Assembly: GCF_003337735.1 (NCBI RefSeq)
Contig: NZ_QPJY01000001.1
Location: 596,077 to 660,076, forward strand
Direction: 5' to 3'
DNA: 64,000 bases
Source of the DNA: Thioalbus denitrificans
GTDB taxonomy: Bacteria; Pseudomonadota; Gammaproteobacteria; DSM-26407
Part shown: one piece after another, positions 20,437 through 29,774 of the stretch
How the letters are laid out: the number at the start of each line of letters is the position of its first letter
How positions within the stretch are numbered: the first letter of the stretch is position 1
Translations under genes and position numbers: made by a program
The notes under the pieces: model-generated
Databases searched by the model: none
Told to the model about the DNA's origin: nothing
The model's input: only the letters and a program-made list of their open reading frames with translations

Positions 20437-20913
20437 AGGGGGTTCTTGGGCGGAGGTTGGCCGCGGCTAGTTTAGAGCAGTGCGGCCCGCACTGCATGCT
20501 GCGGCGGCCGGAAAGGCGCGTTCCGGAGACATTGTCACCCGCCGCGCGGATAGGGGTTCGCTGTGGTGACAGGCATGCGTCGCCTGTCCCGGGCGGACGG
20601 GCGGGCGGCACGGGTCTGGCCGTCTCCTCCACCCACTCCCATGGCACCCCGAGGAGTCTCATGCCGGCCGGTTGCCAGTGTGGTGAATATGCCGCGGACG
20701 GATGCCGGGTTAAGTGACAGAGTCACATTCACTGACCGACCAGTCCACCACCCTGCTGTGCTATGTTATCCGCCGGTACGACCAGGGACGGCGACCCGAC
20801 ATCCGGCCCGTGGTGCGCACCGGGCCGGCGCTCCGCCCTCCACCGGCGTCAAGACGAGCCTTGAACCTGACACGCCTTATCCAGACCCGTAGCGGCGCCG
20901 CCTGGAGCCGGGC
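20437..20913. promoter_or_regulatory. 477-bp divergent control region with two palindromes
   Basis: This gap separates the RND operon (minus) from the GGDEF-EAL gene (plus). It contains a perfect GCAGTGCG-GCC-CGCACTGC repeat at 20477-20495, about 40 bp upstream of the adaptor start and well placed for a repressor. A second palindrome GTGAC-AGA-GTCAC lies at 20714-20726, next to ACTGACCGACCAGT, which has a TetR-operator-like look. I see no convincing gene here; short frames in it have no family resemblance. Regulators are unknown. Confidence 0.5.
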
Positions 20914-23049
20914 ATGACCCCGGGTGCCTGGCTGCTGCTCGCCCTGCTGGCGGTGCTCTGCACCGGTGCCGGCTGGCGCCGGCTGCGCGCCCGTGCCGGC
21001 CGGTCGGCGGCCAGCCCCCCCGCCGGGCCGCCGCCCGGCGTGCTCGACCGGATCGGCGCCGCCGTGCTGGCCACCGATCCGGGCGGGCGGCTCATCTACC
21101 TCAATGCCGACGCCGTCCGGCTGACCGGACTGGACCCGGAGGCGGCGCTGCGCCAGCCACTGGCCGAGCTGCTGCCGGGGTTGTCCCCGGATCCGGAGTC
21201 CGTGGCACCGAGCGCCCGCACCCTGCGTCTGCCCGGAACGGCCGGAGGAGAGGTGGAATGGGAGACCCGGGCCCTGCCCGCGACCGACGGCGGGGCCGGC
21301 GGCCTGGTCTGGGTGTTCCGCCATGCCGGCGATCCGGGGCCCGTGGAGCGGCAGCTGCGGCTCTTCGCGCGGGTCTTCGAGCACAGCGCCGACGCCATCA
21401 TGGTGACCGACGGCGAGGGCCGCATCGTCCGGGTCAACGAGGCGTTCACCCGCATCACAGGCTACTCCCCGGCGGAGGTGCTGGGCCGCAATCCGCGGAT
21501 GCTGCAGTCGGGTCTGCACGACGAGGAGTTCTATGCCGGGTTCTGGAACGCCCTGCGGAAGGAGGGAACCTGGCAGGGCGAGATATGGAACCGCCGCAAG
21601 AACGGGGAGATCTATCCCCAGTGGATGAGCATCGGCACGCTGGATGCGGAGGCGGGGGAGGTGGTCCATTTCGTGGCGATCTTCACCGACATCACGGACA
21701 AGAAACGCTCCGAGGACACCATCCACTACCTGGCCTACTATGACGGCCTGACCAGCCTGCCGAACCGGCCCCTGTTCGAGGAGAAGCTGGTGCAGGCGCT
21801 GCGCGACGGCCAGCGCAACGGCCGCTGGGTTGCCATCCTCTACCTGGACCTGGATCGCTTCAAGGACATCAACGACTCCCTCGGACATGCCAGCGGCGAT
21901 CGCCTGCTGCGTTCGGTGGCCACCCGGCTGCTGGAGACGGTGCGCAACAACGACGTGGTGGCGCGCCTGGGCGGCGACGAGTTCGTCATTCTTCTCTCGG
22001 ACCTGGCCGACGGCAACGCCGCGGGCAGGGCCGCCGCCACGGTGGCGCGCAAGGTGATCGCCGCCCTGGCCGATCCCTTCAACCTGGAGGGCCACGAAGT
22101 GCTGGTCACCGCCAGTATCGGCGTTGCCCTGGCGCCCCAGGACGGCGAGGACGCCGGCGAGCTGATCAAGAACGCCGATACGGCCATGTACCAGGTGAAG
22201 AGCAGCGGCAAGGGCCACTACCAGTTCTTCTCGCGGGAGATGAACCTCGCCATCCGCCGGCGCCTGCGCCTGGAGCACAGCCTGCGCAAGGCGCTGGAGC
22301 ACGACGAGTTCCACCTCGTGTTCCAGCCCCAGGTATCGGTCCGCCAGGGCACCGTCATCGGCATGGAGGCGCTGCTGCGCTGGCGCCAGCCCCACGGCGA
22401 GATCATTCCCCCGGGCGAATTCATCCAGCTGGCCGAGGAGACCGGCCTCATCCTGCCCATCGACGAGTGGGTCCTGCGGCGGGCCTGCGCCCAGGCGCGG
22501 AGCTGGGTGGATGCCGGCATCCGCGACTTCCGCCTCGCGGTGAACCTCTCCGGGCGCCAGTTCCACCGCCGTGGCCTGATCCTGCTGGTGGGCCGGATTC
22601 TCTCCGAGATCGGCCTGGAGCCCCGCTACCTGGAGCTGGAGATCACGGAGGGCTCGGTCATGGCCGACATCGATCGGGCGGTGGAGGTGCTCCGGGGCCT
22701 GCGGCAGATGGGGGTCCGGCTGGCGGTGGACGACTTCGGCACCGGCTACTCCTCGCTGAGCTACCTGCGGCGGCTGCCCATCCATACGCTGAAGGTGGAT
22801 CGCGCCTTCATCCGGGAGATAGCCACCAGCACCCAGGATGCCGCCATCGTGGAGGCGATCATCCGCCTGGGCCACAGCCTCGGCCTGCAGCTGGTGGCCG
22901 AGGGCGTGGAGCAGCCCGAGCAGCTCAGCGTGCTGGAGGACCAGGGCTGCGACAGCGTCCAGGGATATCTGCTGAGCCGGCCGCTGCGCGCCGCCGACGC
23001 CACGTCCCTGCTCACTTCTGGTCGTATGCCCCAGACCGGAGCCAGGTGA
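20914..23049 (+). CDS. PAS-PAS-GGDEF-EAL cyclic-di-GMP signalling protein
   Basis: 711 residues. A single N-terminal hydrophobic segment (about 3-20) is followed by a first PAS domain (about 45-140), a second PAS (about 150-268: FEHSADAIMVTDGEGRIVRVNEAFTRITGYS ... IFTDITDKKRSE), a GGDEF domain with intact RLGGDEF at about 349-355, and an EAL domain with EALLRW (about 483), ELEITEG, DDFGTGYSSLSYL and EGVEQ. All catalytic signatures of both c-di-GMP synthesis and hydrolysis appear intact. The second PAS lacks an obvious heme or flavin ligand motif. It is probably monocistronic and divergent from the RND operon. Confidence 0.93.
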   Translation: MTPGAWLLLALLAVLCTGAGWRRLRARAGRSAASPPAGPPPGVLDRIGAAVLATDPGGRLIYLNADAVRLTGLDPEAALRQPLAELLPGLSPDPESVAPSARTLRLPGTAGGEVEWETRALPATDGGAGGLVWVFRHAGDPGPVERQLRLFARVFEHSADAIMVTDGEGRIVRVNEAFTRITGYSPAEVLGRNPRMLQSGLHDEEFYAGFWNALRKEGTWQGEIWNRRKNGEIYPQWMSIGTLDAEAGEVVHFVAIFTDITDKKRSEDTIHYLAYYDGLTSLPNRPLFEEKLVQALRDGQRNGRWVAILYLDLDRFKDINDSLGHASGDRLLRSVATRLLETVRNNDVVARLGGDEFVILLSDLADGNAAGRAAATVARKVIAALADPFNLEGHEVLVTASIGVALAPQDGEDAGELIKNADTAMYQVKSSGKGHYQFFSREMNLAIRRRLRLEHSLRKALEHDEFHLVFQPQVSVRQGTVIGMEALLRWRQPHGEIIPPGEFIQLAEETGLILPIDEWVLRRACAQARSWVDAGIRDFRLAVNLSGRQFHRRGLILLVGRILSEIGLEPRYLELEITEGSVMADIDRAVEVLRGLRQMGVRLAVDDFGTGYSSLSYLRRLPIHTLKVDRAFIREIATSTQDAAIVEAIIRLGHSLGLQLVAEGVEQPEQLSVLEDQGCDSVQGYLLSRPLRAADATSLLTSGRMPQTGAR

Positions 23050-23131
23050 CTCTGGCGCGGTGTGCCATGGGGCAACGGCAGCCTGCACCCGGCCCTGCGC
23101 GGCAACGGAGAGCCGGAAATCCAGGCAGATA

Positions 23132-23407
23132 TCAGCGGTCCATCCGTCCCACCGCGCAGCTGACGAAAGACTTCGCTTTCGCCTTCAGGGAATCGACGCC
23201 GGTGACCGAGCCGCGCTCCGGGTAGCCAATCTCACGCAGTGCCGCGACCAGTTCAGCCCGGATATCGTTTTCGGCTGATACCTGCACCATTCCCTGTTCG
23301 ACATCGACCGTCACCTCTGCAAGGGAATAGCGCTCCTGCAGCTTCTTGCGGATGCTGTTGGCGCAGCCGCCGCACTTGATGTTGTCCACCGCAATGCTGA
23401 TTTCCAT
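23132..23407 (-). CDS. Small HMA-domain metallochaperone-like protein
   Basis: 91 residues from ATG 23407. The HMA domain has the motif K-C-G-G-C-A (C12, C15), betaalphabeta pattern and an extended C-terminal tail with a third Cys (SFVSCAVGRMDR). CopZ-type proteins usually have MxCxxC with different spacer residues; the 'IKCGGCANSIRKKL' version is common in standalone proteobacterial HMA proteins. It could carry Cu(I) or another soft metal to the P1B ATPase encoded 3 kb downstream. It is transcribed away from that cluster and starts the metal island. The upstream frame to 23512 has no resemblance to anything. Confidence 0.85.
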   Translation of the reverse strand: MEISIAVDNIKCGGCANSIRKKLQERYSLAEVTVDVEQGMVQVSAENDIRAELVAALREIGYPERGSVTGVDSLKAKAKSFVSCAVGRMDR

Positions 23408-23565
23408 TGGATTGTCCTCGGGGAAAAGGTTGGCGTGCTCCACGCCAGGTTGTATCTGGAATAAAAGTCTGTGAATGGCTTGATCACTGTTAAGCGGCAT
23501 CCAATGTCTCACGAATCAGCCCCCGGTAAATTGACCGGCATCAGAGAGGAGGCGTGCTGCCAAAG

Positions 23566-23615
23566 CCGCAAGTGCGGCATTTCACGCATCAGTGCGTGAA
23601 ATGCCGCACTTGCGG
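23566..23615. repeat. Perfect 50-nt hairpin (23-bp arms, TCAG loop)
   Basis: The arms 23566-23588 and 23593-23615 are exact reverse complements (CCGCAAGTGCGGC... / ...GCCGCACTTGCGG) around a TCAG loop. It occupies the 336-bp divergent gap 23408-23743 between the HMA protein and the small one-helix protein; the rest of that gap holds no gene. There is no T-tract, so it is not a standard terminator. It could be a REP-like element, a large operator or an RNA structure. Confidence 0.8.
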
Positions 23616-23743
23616 TCAATCCCGGCATGGTTATCTCCCTGAATTCCTGATTGTTTGTGCTGGTATGCATTGTGCATTGACGATTCGCAATCGGGTGCGC
23701 GGGCCACCCGGTGGATCATGCAGAACATCTGGGGGGAGCCACG

Positions 23744-23935
23744 ATGGAACAGAAGCAGGTACAGACCATCCCTAACAAGACCGCGCGCAGCGATCTCGCC
23801 TCGCTGATGCTCGGCGCCGGTTTCGCCTTCGCTTCCCTGATTATCATCCCGGCGCTTTCACAGCGGCTGGGTATGGGGGCCAGCCTGACGAGCGCCATGC
23901 GGGTTGCGCTCATGCGGGCTTCCAGCAAGGCCTGA
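23744..23935 (+). CDS. Small one-helix membrane protein (DUF5132-like)
   Basis: 63 residues. The ribosome site GGGGGGAG sits 6 nt before ATG 23744. A polar N-terminus (MEQKQVQTIPNKTARSDL) precedes one hydrophobic helix (ASLMLGAGFAFASLIIIPAL) and a small basic tail (AMRVALMRASSKA). Short proteins of this kind, grouped in databases under DUF5132 as I remember it, accompany HMA2 proteins and P1B ATPases, as here. Function unknown. It probably begins the + strand metal cluster. Confidence 0.72.
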   Translation: MEQKQVQTIPNKTARSDLASLMLGAGFAFASLIIIPALSQRLGMGASLTSAMRVALMRASSKA

Positions 23936-24073
23936 TCCGCCGCCCCGTCGTCATCGCTTCGGGTGCATGGAGCATTCGTGCCAGACCCGGACGGGCCGTC
24001 CGGATTTCCGCTGCCAATGGAATGCTCAATCATCCGGGCCAAAGCCCGGCGATGTTGGTGAAGGCAGGTTTCC

Positions 24074-24796
24074 ATGCGAGATTCGCTATTCAGCTGGCTC
24101 ACAGCCCATGCCGGTGCCGATGATTTCGATTCCTATGCGCTGGCCTGCGTCATCGCCGCCCGTTGCGCGGATGATGAGGGGGCGCTCCATGATCAGCTCG
24201 GCCTCGACGAGGCTGCGCTGCAGGAACTGCTCGAAGCCTATTTCCCCGCAGCGTTGAAGGGCTGGGATACGCGGATCTGTTTCAAGGTGCATGCCCATTT
24301 CCAGGCCATGAATCCCTTCACTTGCCGTCATTGCGGCATGGCCGTCGCCGACGGCCGGCTGTGGCGGCCGGATGCGGAAGCTCTGCCGGCCGAACCTGCT
24401 CAGAAGGGGTTCCTGGCAGATGAGTTCCAGGATCTCCGGGAGCTGCTGCTGGAGCACCGCTCGGACGAGGGGCACGTGTCGTTCCTGTTTGCATCCATCC
24501 TCGCCGCTACCGCGCTGCGTGCCAATCACCTGTGGGAGGATTTCGGCGTCCATGATCGCACGGAGATCTCCCAGCTCCTGCATCGCCATTTTCCGTCGCT
24601 GGCCGCAAAGAATACCGGCAACCGCATGCGCTGGAAGAAGTTTTTCTATAAACAGCTCTGCGACCGCGCCGAGGTCAACCTCTGCAAGGCGCCCAACTGC
24701 CAGGTCTGCGACGAGTACTCGGTCTGTTTCGGCCCGGAGGATGCGGAAACGAGTGCCGAGCAGGGCGTCTCCTGGGCGCTGCAGGAGCGTCGCTGA
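24074..24796 (+). CDS. NifQ-family protein (orphan, no nif genes nearby)
   Basis: 240 residues. The C-terminal half has the NifQ signature: ANHLWEDFGVHDR, then RMRWKKFFYKQLCD and the cluster ligands C-x4-C-x2-C-x5-C-type block (LCKAPNCQVCDEYSVCFG). An extra CRHCGM pair occurs at about 83-86. NifQ is an Fe-S protein that donates molybdenum for nitrogenase cofactor synthesis. No nitrogenase gene is visible, so the partner is unknown; it may serve another Mo enzyme or bind another metal. ATG 24074 follows AAGGCAGG. A 296-bp gap without a gene (24797-25092) follows, containing a small GCCGGCA/TGCCGGC hairpin at 25008-25027. Confidence 0.82.
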   Translation: MRDSLFSWLTAHAGADDFDSYALACVIAARCADDEGALHDQLGLDEAALQELLEAYFPAALKGWDTRICFKVHAHFQAMNPFTCRHCGMAVADGRLWRPDAEALPAEPAQKGFLADEFQDLRELLLEHRSDEGHVSFLFASILAATALRANHLWEDFGVHDRTEISQLLHRHFPSLAAKNTGNRMRWKKFFYKQLCDRAEVNLCKAPNCQVCDEYSVCFGPEDAETSAEQGVSWALQERR

Positions 24797-25092
24797 CGGC
24801 TCCCCGCGGGGCTGCATGGATCCCGCCCTCACCCGGGGTGGTGTTGCAGAGAAGGCGCCGACGGGCTGCAAGCGGAACATGGAATCATGTCTCCCTGCAA
24901 TCGGTCGATGGCCGGCCTGCCGTCCCACCCCTAATCCCCCTATCCCGTTCCATGTTTACCTCCTTTGCGGCTGACATTCGATCGGCGTCCAATTAAATTG
25001 ACCATCAGCCGGCAGGTTGTTGCCGGCCCATGAAGCGTCTACTGTCTTGCGGCAACCAATCTCATCGAGGTGGTTGCCCGGAGTCGGGGTGA

Positions 25093-25290
25093 ATGAGCAA
25101 AGCGTCCGGAAGCTGTGACCTGTGTGGTCTTCCTGTCGAGGGCAAGCCATTTGAATTGCGCACCCCGGCGGGCGTGTTGCAGTTCTGTTGTGACGGCTGC
25201 CGGGGTATCTACCGGCTACTGAACGACGTTGAGGAGATTCCCGAGAAGCCCGATCCCGAGGCGGATGTGTCGGACACCCCGCCGGGGTAG
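25093..25290 (+). CDS. Metal-ribbon microprotein resembling the CcoI N-terminus
   Basis: 65 residues. CDLCGLPVEGK and QFCCDGCRGIYRLL reproduce the Cys-ribbon that forms the N-terminus of CcoI-type ATPases (compare CFHCGLPLP and [14 protein letters not shown] in ccoI at 277-2793). Here it stands alone as a separate soluble protein with an acidic tail. It may bind Cu or Zn and act with the P1B ATPase encoded at 26624-29074, which lacks this ribbon. ATG 25093 follows a weak GGGGTG. A true gene seems likely because of the intact motif. Confidence 0.75.
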   Translation: MSKASGSCDLCGLPVEGKPFELRTPAGVLQFCCDGCRGIYRLLNDVEEIPEKPDPEADVSDTPPG

Positions 25291-25372
25291 TCCGGTCGCT
25301 GGTGATGGCGGCTGGAGACGGCGTGGGGAAGGGGTGCTATCTTTTGTTTAAACCGCATGCGGGGGGTAGTCC

Positions 25373-25846
25373 ATGAGCGACGTGTCCAAGGCTGTCTGCG
25401 AACTGTGTGAAGAGGGGCTGAGCTCGGGAGCCCACGCGGCCGCGGCCGCCGCAGGTCATGGGGCTGCGGGTCACGCAGCGGCTGGACACGCGGCTGGCGC
25501 GATGGGGCAACAGATGATGGCAGCGGGCCACTCCGCAGCCACCGCCCACCAGGCAGCACAAATGGCAACTCACGGTCTTGGCGCAGGAGCAGCTATGGCG
25601 ACTACAGCAGCAGGCAGAGGGCTTTTGAGAACCGTATTCGGCAATCCATGGGTGGCCCTGGCCATCGGGGCTGCAGCCGGGTACCTGGGCTACAAGTACC
25701 GCAAGGAAATCGCCGCCGCGGTGATGAATGCCAGCGAAATGGGCAAGGACTTCGTTCTGCAGCAGAAAGAGTCACTCTCGGACATCGCGGCAGAGGCGCG
25801 CGAGGCAGCCGAGGAACAGGGTGGCGGCAACGGCCAGGGGGAGTGA
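25373..25846 (+). CDS. His/Ala/Gly-rich membrane protein, unknown function
   Basis: 157 residues. After a C-E-L-C pair (residues 9-12) comes a low-complexity stretch of about 55 residues with repeated A-G-H-A/G-A words and about ten histidines (HAAAAAAGHGAAGHAAAGH..., GHSAATAHQAAQMATHG). A glycine-rich hydrophobic helix then follows (NPWVALAIGAAAGYLGYKY) and a charged amphipathic C-terminus. The His-rich part could bind metal ions; the helix would tether it to a membrane. It lies between the ribbon microprotein and the HMA2-like protein, all on the same strand. I do not recognise a characterised homologue. Confidence 0.75.
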   Translation: MSDVSKAVCELCEEGLSSGAHAAAAAAGHGAAGHAAAGHAAGAMGQQMMAAGHSAATAHQAAQMATHGLGAGAAMATTAAGRGLLRTVFGNPWVALAIGAAAGYLGYKYRKEIAAAVMNASEMGKDFVLQQKESLSDIAAEAREAAEEQGGGNGQGE

Positions 25847-25961
25847 TCCCGGTGTGGTGCTAGGGGTTGTGCCTGTGTGCCGGACTCGCTTCCCGGCATG
25901 AAGGGATGGCGATCGATCTGAACCCGGCGTGCCGGGATGCATTGACTGTGGGCCTGCCGCA

Positions 25962-26627
25962 ATGAACACTCGACAGCAACTCGGCGACCTGGTGCTCCTG
26001 CGCTATCGGGCAGCGGGCCACCTGCGCTTCTCCCTGCCCGAGGACCTGTGTACCGACGCCCTGCCCCGCCTGCTGAGGGAGAGGGTGGGAGAGCTCGAGG
26101 GGGTCTACCGGGTCTTCGTCTATCCCCGTTACCGGAAGCTGTCCATCCGCTATCTGGATACCATCTGCAGCGAACGGGATGTGATCCTGCACCTGGATGC
26201 GGTGATCTCCGAACTGGCATCGGGACGGGTGCGGCGCAGGAGGAAGTCCCGGAAGGAGGAGGCCGGAGCGCCGGCCGGAGGGGCAGTGAAAGGCTGGAAA
26301 GGACGCCTCCTTGATCATCCATGGGTCGATCGGGTGCGCGAAAGATACCGGCGCGCCAAGGCGACGGTGACTGTCCTCGGCAACGTCGCCTCATCGAAGC
26401 TGAAGACCTCCGGCAGCGCCCCCATGAGCACGGAGAAGCTGGTCATCAACTTCCTCAACGATCTGCTCTCCTTCTACCTGATCAAGCTCCACTGGGACCA
26501 GATCACCAAGCAGTGGCTGCGCCACCCGCTCCAGTATCGTTATCAACTGTTGAGTGCCTTCTACCTCGTCTTCCTCCTGGTCCGCTACCGCAAGGCGGGG
26601 GGAGCCAAGGCGGGGGCGGCCAAGTGA
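25962..26627 (+). CDS. HMA2-like protein with C-terminal membrane segment
   Basis: 221 residues. The N-terminus ([17 protein letters not shown] ... [18 protein letters not shown]) looks like a degenerate HMA fold in which the CxxC is replaced by an Arg/His-rich '[10 protein letters not shown]' strand. A basic linker ([12 protein letters not shown]) follows, then another domain and a hydrophobic C-terminus ([16 protein letters not shown]). Such proteins commonly precede P1B ATPases; the next gene starts at GTG 26624, overlapping the stop codon, so the two are coupled. No strong ribosome site distinguishes ATG 25962 from the upstream GTG 25929; I prefer the ATG. Metal specificity unknown. Confidence 0.75.
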   Translation: MNTRQQLGDLVLLRYRAAGHLRFSLPEDLCTDALPRLLRERVGELEGVYRVFVYPRYRKLSIRYLDTICSERDVILHLDAVISELASGRVRRRRKSRKEEAGAPAGGAVKGWKGRLLDHPWVDRVRERYRRAKATVTVLGNVASSKLKTSGSAPMSTEKLVINFLNDLLSFYLIKLHWDQITKQWLRHPLQYRYQLLSAFYLVFLLVRYRKAGGAKAGAAK

Positions 26628-29074
26628 GCCAGGCGATCCAGGCCAACTTCCGGGTGGTCCATGCGCTGCGCCGCCGGGTGCGGATCGTCGTGCCGGCGTT
26701 GCGCAGGGATGCGGAGCGGGTCTACGTCCTGGAGATCCTGCTGCGGAAGTGGCCGGCGATCCGGCGGGTCACCTCCGTCCCCGCCCTCGGTTCGATCACC
26801 ATCCATTTCGATCCCCGGCAGCAGTCGCGGGAGCGGCTTCTGGCACAGCTGGACGCGGTCATCCCGCGGCTCGGCCAGGCGGGTGCCGGACCGACCGGGG
26901 CCGCCCCCCGGCCAGAGGCTGCCTGCCCGTCAACGCAGTCCTCGGTGGCGGTGGAGGGAATGACCTGCGCCTCCTGCGCGCTGCTCATCGAACTGGCCCT
27001 GAAACGCGATCCGCGGGTGGAGCAGGCCGCCGTCAATTTCGGTTCGGAGACGGCCGTGGTGCGGGGCCGTCTCGGCCGGGATGATGTCTATGCCATCGTC
27101 AACCGGCTCGGTTACCAGGCGCGTCCCATGGATACCCTCACCCAGCGGCGCCTGATCGTCGAGCGTGAAGGGAAGCGGCTGGAGGCCGCGAAGCGGCGGA
27201 TCTGGATCGCGGGGCTGCTGACGCTGCCGGTGATGGTCATCGGGATGGCCATGCCGCGCAGTTTCGCACTGAAGTTCACCGAGTTCCTGCTGACCACTCC
27301 GGTGGTGTTCTGGGCCGGCCGGCCCTTCTATACCAAGGCCCTGCTCCTGGCTCGGCAGCGGGCCGCGAACATGGACACCCTCATCGCGCTGGGCGCCGGT
27401 TCGGCCTACGCCTACAGCGTGCCTGCCCTGCTCCTCGGCAGGCGTCATCTCTATTTCGAGGCGGCCGCCGGCATCATCAGCTTCGTACTGCTCGGCCGCT
27501 ACCTCGAGGAGAAGGCCAAGGGCAAGGCGAGCGAGGCGATCCGCAAGCTCATCGACCTGCAGCCGCCCAAGGCCACCGTCATCCGCGACGGCCACGAGGT
27601 GGTGGTGGAGATCGACGCGGTGCAGGTGGGCGACATCCTCCTGGTGCGGCCGGGGGAGCGGGTGCCCACCGACGGCGAGCTGGTCTCCGGCGCCTCGAGC
27701 GTGGACGAGTCGATGGTGACTGGCGAGAGCCTGCCGGTAGTAAAGAACCCGGGCGACCGGGTGGTGGGCGGCTGCATCAACCGGGCCGGCACCTTCAGGA
27801 TGCGAGCGACGGCGGTCGGCACCGATACAGTGCTGGCGGGCATCGTGCGGATGGTTGAGGAAGCGCAGTCGGGGAAGTTGCCCATCCAGAAGCTGGCGGA
27901 TCGCATCTCCTCGGTCTTCGTGCCGGCGGTGATGGGAGTCGCGGGGCTGACCTTTGCCGGCTGGCTGGCTGTCACGCGGCGCTTCACGCCGGCCTTGGTC
28001 AATGGGATCTCGGTGCTGCTCATCGCCTGTCCCTGCGCCTTCGGGCTGGCGACGCCCACGGCCATCATGGTGGGGACCGGCAACGCCGCCCGGCGCGGCA
28101 TCTTCATCCGCAACGGCGAGAGCCTCGAGACCGCCTCCCGGCTCACGACGCTGGTGTTCGACAAGACCGGCACCATCACCCGCGGCCAGCCCGCGGTCAC
28201 CGATTTCCTCAACTTCTCGCGCCTCGCGGACGAGACCCTGCTGGGGTTGGTCTCCGCCGTGGAGCACAGTTCCGAGCACTTCCTTGGCCGGGCCATCCTG
28301 GACTATGTGGAGGCGCTGGGCATCCGCTACCCGGAGGCCGAGGAGTTCAGCAGCGAGACGGGGCTCGGTGTCACGGGGCGGGTGAAAAAACGGCGGCTGG
28401 TGGTCGGCAACGCGGCGCTGCTGCAGCGCGCGGAGGTAGAGATCGAGTCGGAGGAGACCCGTGCGACCGCGCTCGCCCGCGAAGGCAAGACGGTGGTCTA
28501 CGTGGCGGTGGACGGGAGGCTGGCGGCCCTGTTCGGCATCGCCGATACACCGCGGGCGAATGCCCGCGAGGCCATCGAGCGCCTCCACGGCATGGGGATC
28601 AAGACCCTGATGGCGACCGGCGATACCCGGGAGGCGGCGGAATTCGTCGCCCGGCAGGTGGGCATCGACGCGGTGGTGGCCCACGCGACGCCGGAGCGCA
28701 AGCTCGAGATTATCCGCGAACTGCACGAGCGAGGCGAACTGGTGGGGATGATCGGGGACGGGATCAACGATGCGCCGGCACTGGCCGCCGCGGACGTGGG
28801 CTTCGCCGTGGGGACCGGCACCGATATCGCCATCGAGGCCTCCCACATCACCCTGGTCAGCGCCGATATCACCAAGGTCGCCGACGGCATCCGGCTGAGC
28901 CGACGGACCATGACCATCATCCGTGAGAACCTCTTCTGGGCGCTGGGCTACAACACGGTGGCCATTCCCGTGGCCATGGCGGGTCGGCTCAACCCCATGA
29001 TCGCTTCCGCCGCCATGGCCATGAGTTCCATATCGGTGGTCACCAACTCCCTCCGGCTGCAACGGGATCGCTGA
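26624..29074 (+). CDS. Cu(I)-type P1B ATPase with degenerate plus canonical HMA domains
   Basis: 816 residues from GTG 26624, which overlaps the TGA of the HMA2-like gene. Residues 1-75 form a degenerate HMA2 fold with an Arg-rich first strand ([17 protein letters not shown]). A canonical HMA follows with GMTCASC at about 111-117. The core shows CPC ([12 protein letters not shown]), DKTGTITRG and GDGINDAP. The last helices carry N-x6-YN-x4-P ([14 protein letters not shown]) and [11 protein letters not shown], the Cu(I)-transporting P1B-1 signature. It is therefore a CopA-like copper pump despite its unusual N-terminus. It is followed 7 nt later by a SafE-family gene. The much longer upstream frame (from 26321) is not coding. 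Confidence 0.92.
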   Translation: MSQAIQANFRVVHALRRRVRIVVPALRRDAERVYVLEILLRKWPAIRRVTSVPALGSITIHFDPRQQSRERLLAQLDAVIPRLGQAGAGPTGAAPRPEAACPSTQSSVAVEGMTCASCALLIELALKRDPRVEQAAVNFGSETAVVRGRLGRDDVYAIVNRLGYQARPMDTLTQRRLIVEREGKRLEAAKRRIWIAGLLTLPVMVIGMAMPRSFALKFTEFLLTTPVVFWAGRPFYTKALLLARQRAANMDTLIALGAGSAYAYSVPALLLGRRHLYFEAAAGIISFVLLGRYLEEKAKGKASEAIRKLIDLQPPKATVIRDGHEVVVEIDAVQVGDILLVRPGERVPTDGELVSGASSVDESMVTGESLPVVKNPGDRVVGGCINRAGTFRMRATAVGTDTVLAGIVRMVEEAQSGKLPIQKLADRISSVFVPAVMGVAGLTFAGWLAVTRRFTPALVNGISVLLIACPCAFGLATPTAIMVGTGNAARRGIFIRNGESLETASRLTTLVFDKTGTITRGQPAVTDFLNFSRLADETLLGLVSAVEHSSEHFLGRAILDYVEALGIRYPEAEEFSSETGLGVTGRVKKRRLVVGNAALLQRAEVEIESEETRATALAREGKTVVYVAVDGRLAALFGIADTPRANAREAIERLHGMGIKTLMATGDTREAAEFVARQVGIDAVVAHATPERKLEIIRELHERGELVGMIGDGINDAPALAAADVGFAVGTGTDIAIEASHITLVSADITKVADGIRLSRRTMTIIRENLFWALGYNTVAIPVAMAGRLNPMIASAAMAMSSISVVTNSLRLQRDR

Positions 29075-29081
29075 CGCGCGC

Positions 29082-29774
29082 GTGGATGCAGGCAGCCAGA
29101 TCGACTATACGCTGGCCCTGATGACGGGGTTGCTGGGCAGTGGTCACTGCGTGGGCATGTGCGGCGCCCTGGTTTCCGCCTTCTTCCTGAAGTTCGGTGG
29201 TTCAGGCCATGGGCCGCTGCCCTACCTCGTCTACCATGCCGCCCGAATCGGGGTCTACACGCTCGTCGGTGTGCTCGCGGCCCTGCTCGGCGCGGCGCTC
29301 GTCTCCACCGGCGCCATGGGGGCGACGCAGGGAGTTCTCCAGATCGTCGCCGGACTAGCGGTCATTCTCCTGGGCCTGGATATCCTGGGCCTGGTGCGGC
29401 TGAACCTCTCCTTCTGCGGGCTTTCCCTGGGGGTGGCCCGGCGCTGGTTCATGGAAGCCGGCCGGCGCGGACCGGTGTTCGGCAGTCTGCTGGGAGGGGT
29501 GCTCAACGGATTCATGCCCTGCACCCTGGTCTTTGCCATGGCCATCAAGGCCACAACCGCCAGTGATCCCCTGCAGGGCGGCCTCATGCTCCTGGTCTTC
29601 GGGATAGGGACGCTGCCGTCGATGCTCTTCGTCAGCGTTGCCTTCGGGAGACTCGGGGCCCGTGTTCGCGGTGTGCTGCTGAAGGGGGCGGCAGTGGTTG
29701 TCGTCGCGATGGGCATGGCGACCGTCTACCAGGGAGCGAAGTATTTTCACATCATGCGGGGGCTCGTCTTTTGA
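29082..29774 (+). CDS. TauE/SafE-type (DsbD_2) membrane protein, copy 1
   Basis: 230 residues with six or seven membrane segments. The first contains GSGHCVGMCGALV and the middle repeat NGFMPCTLVFAMAIKA, the paired HCxGMC and NGFxPC motifs of the family often annotated 'sulfite exporter TauE/SafE' or cytochrome c biogenesis-type DsbD_2. Members next to P1B ATPases and cbb3 genes are usually linked to copper or thiol traffic; sulfite export is not established. Starts at GTG 29082, 7 nt after the ATPase stop. A small minus-strand frame overlaps its last 23 nt. Confidence 0.85.
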   Translation: MDAGSQIDYTLALMTGLLGSGHCVGMCGALVSAFFLKFGGSGHGPLPYLVYHAARIGVYTLVGVLAALLGAALVSTGAMGATQGVLQIVAGLAVILLGLDILGLVRLNLSFCGLSLGVARRWFMEAGRRGPVFGSLLGGVLNGFMPCTLVFAMAIKATTASDPLQGGLMLLVFGIGTLPSMLFVSVAFGRLGARVRGVLLKGAAVVVVAMGMATVYQGAKYFHIMRGLVF

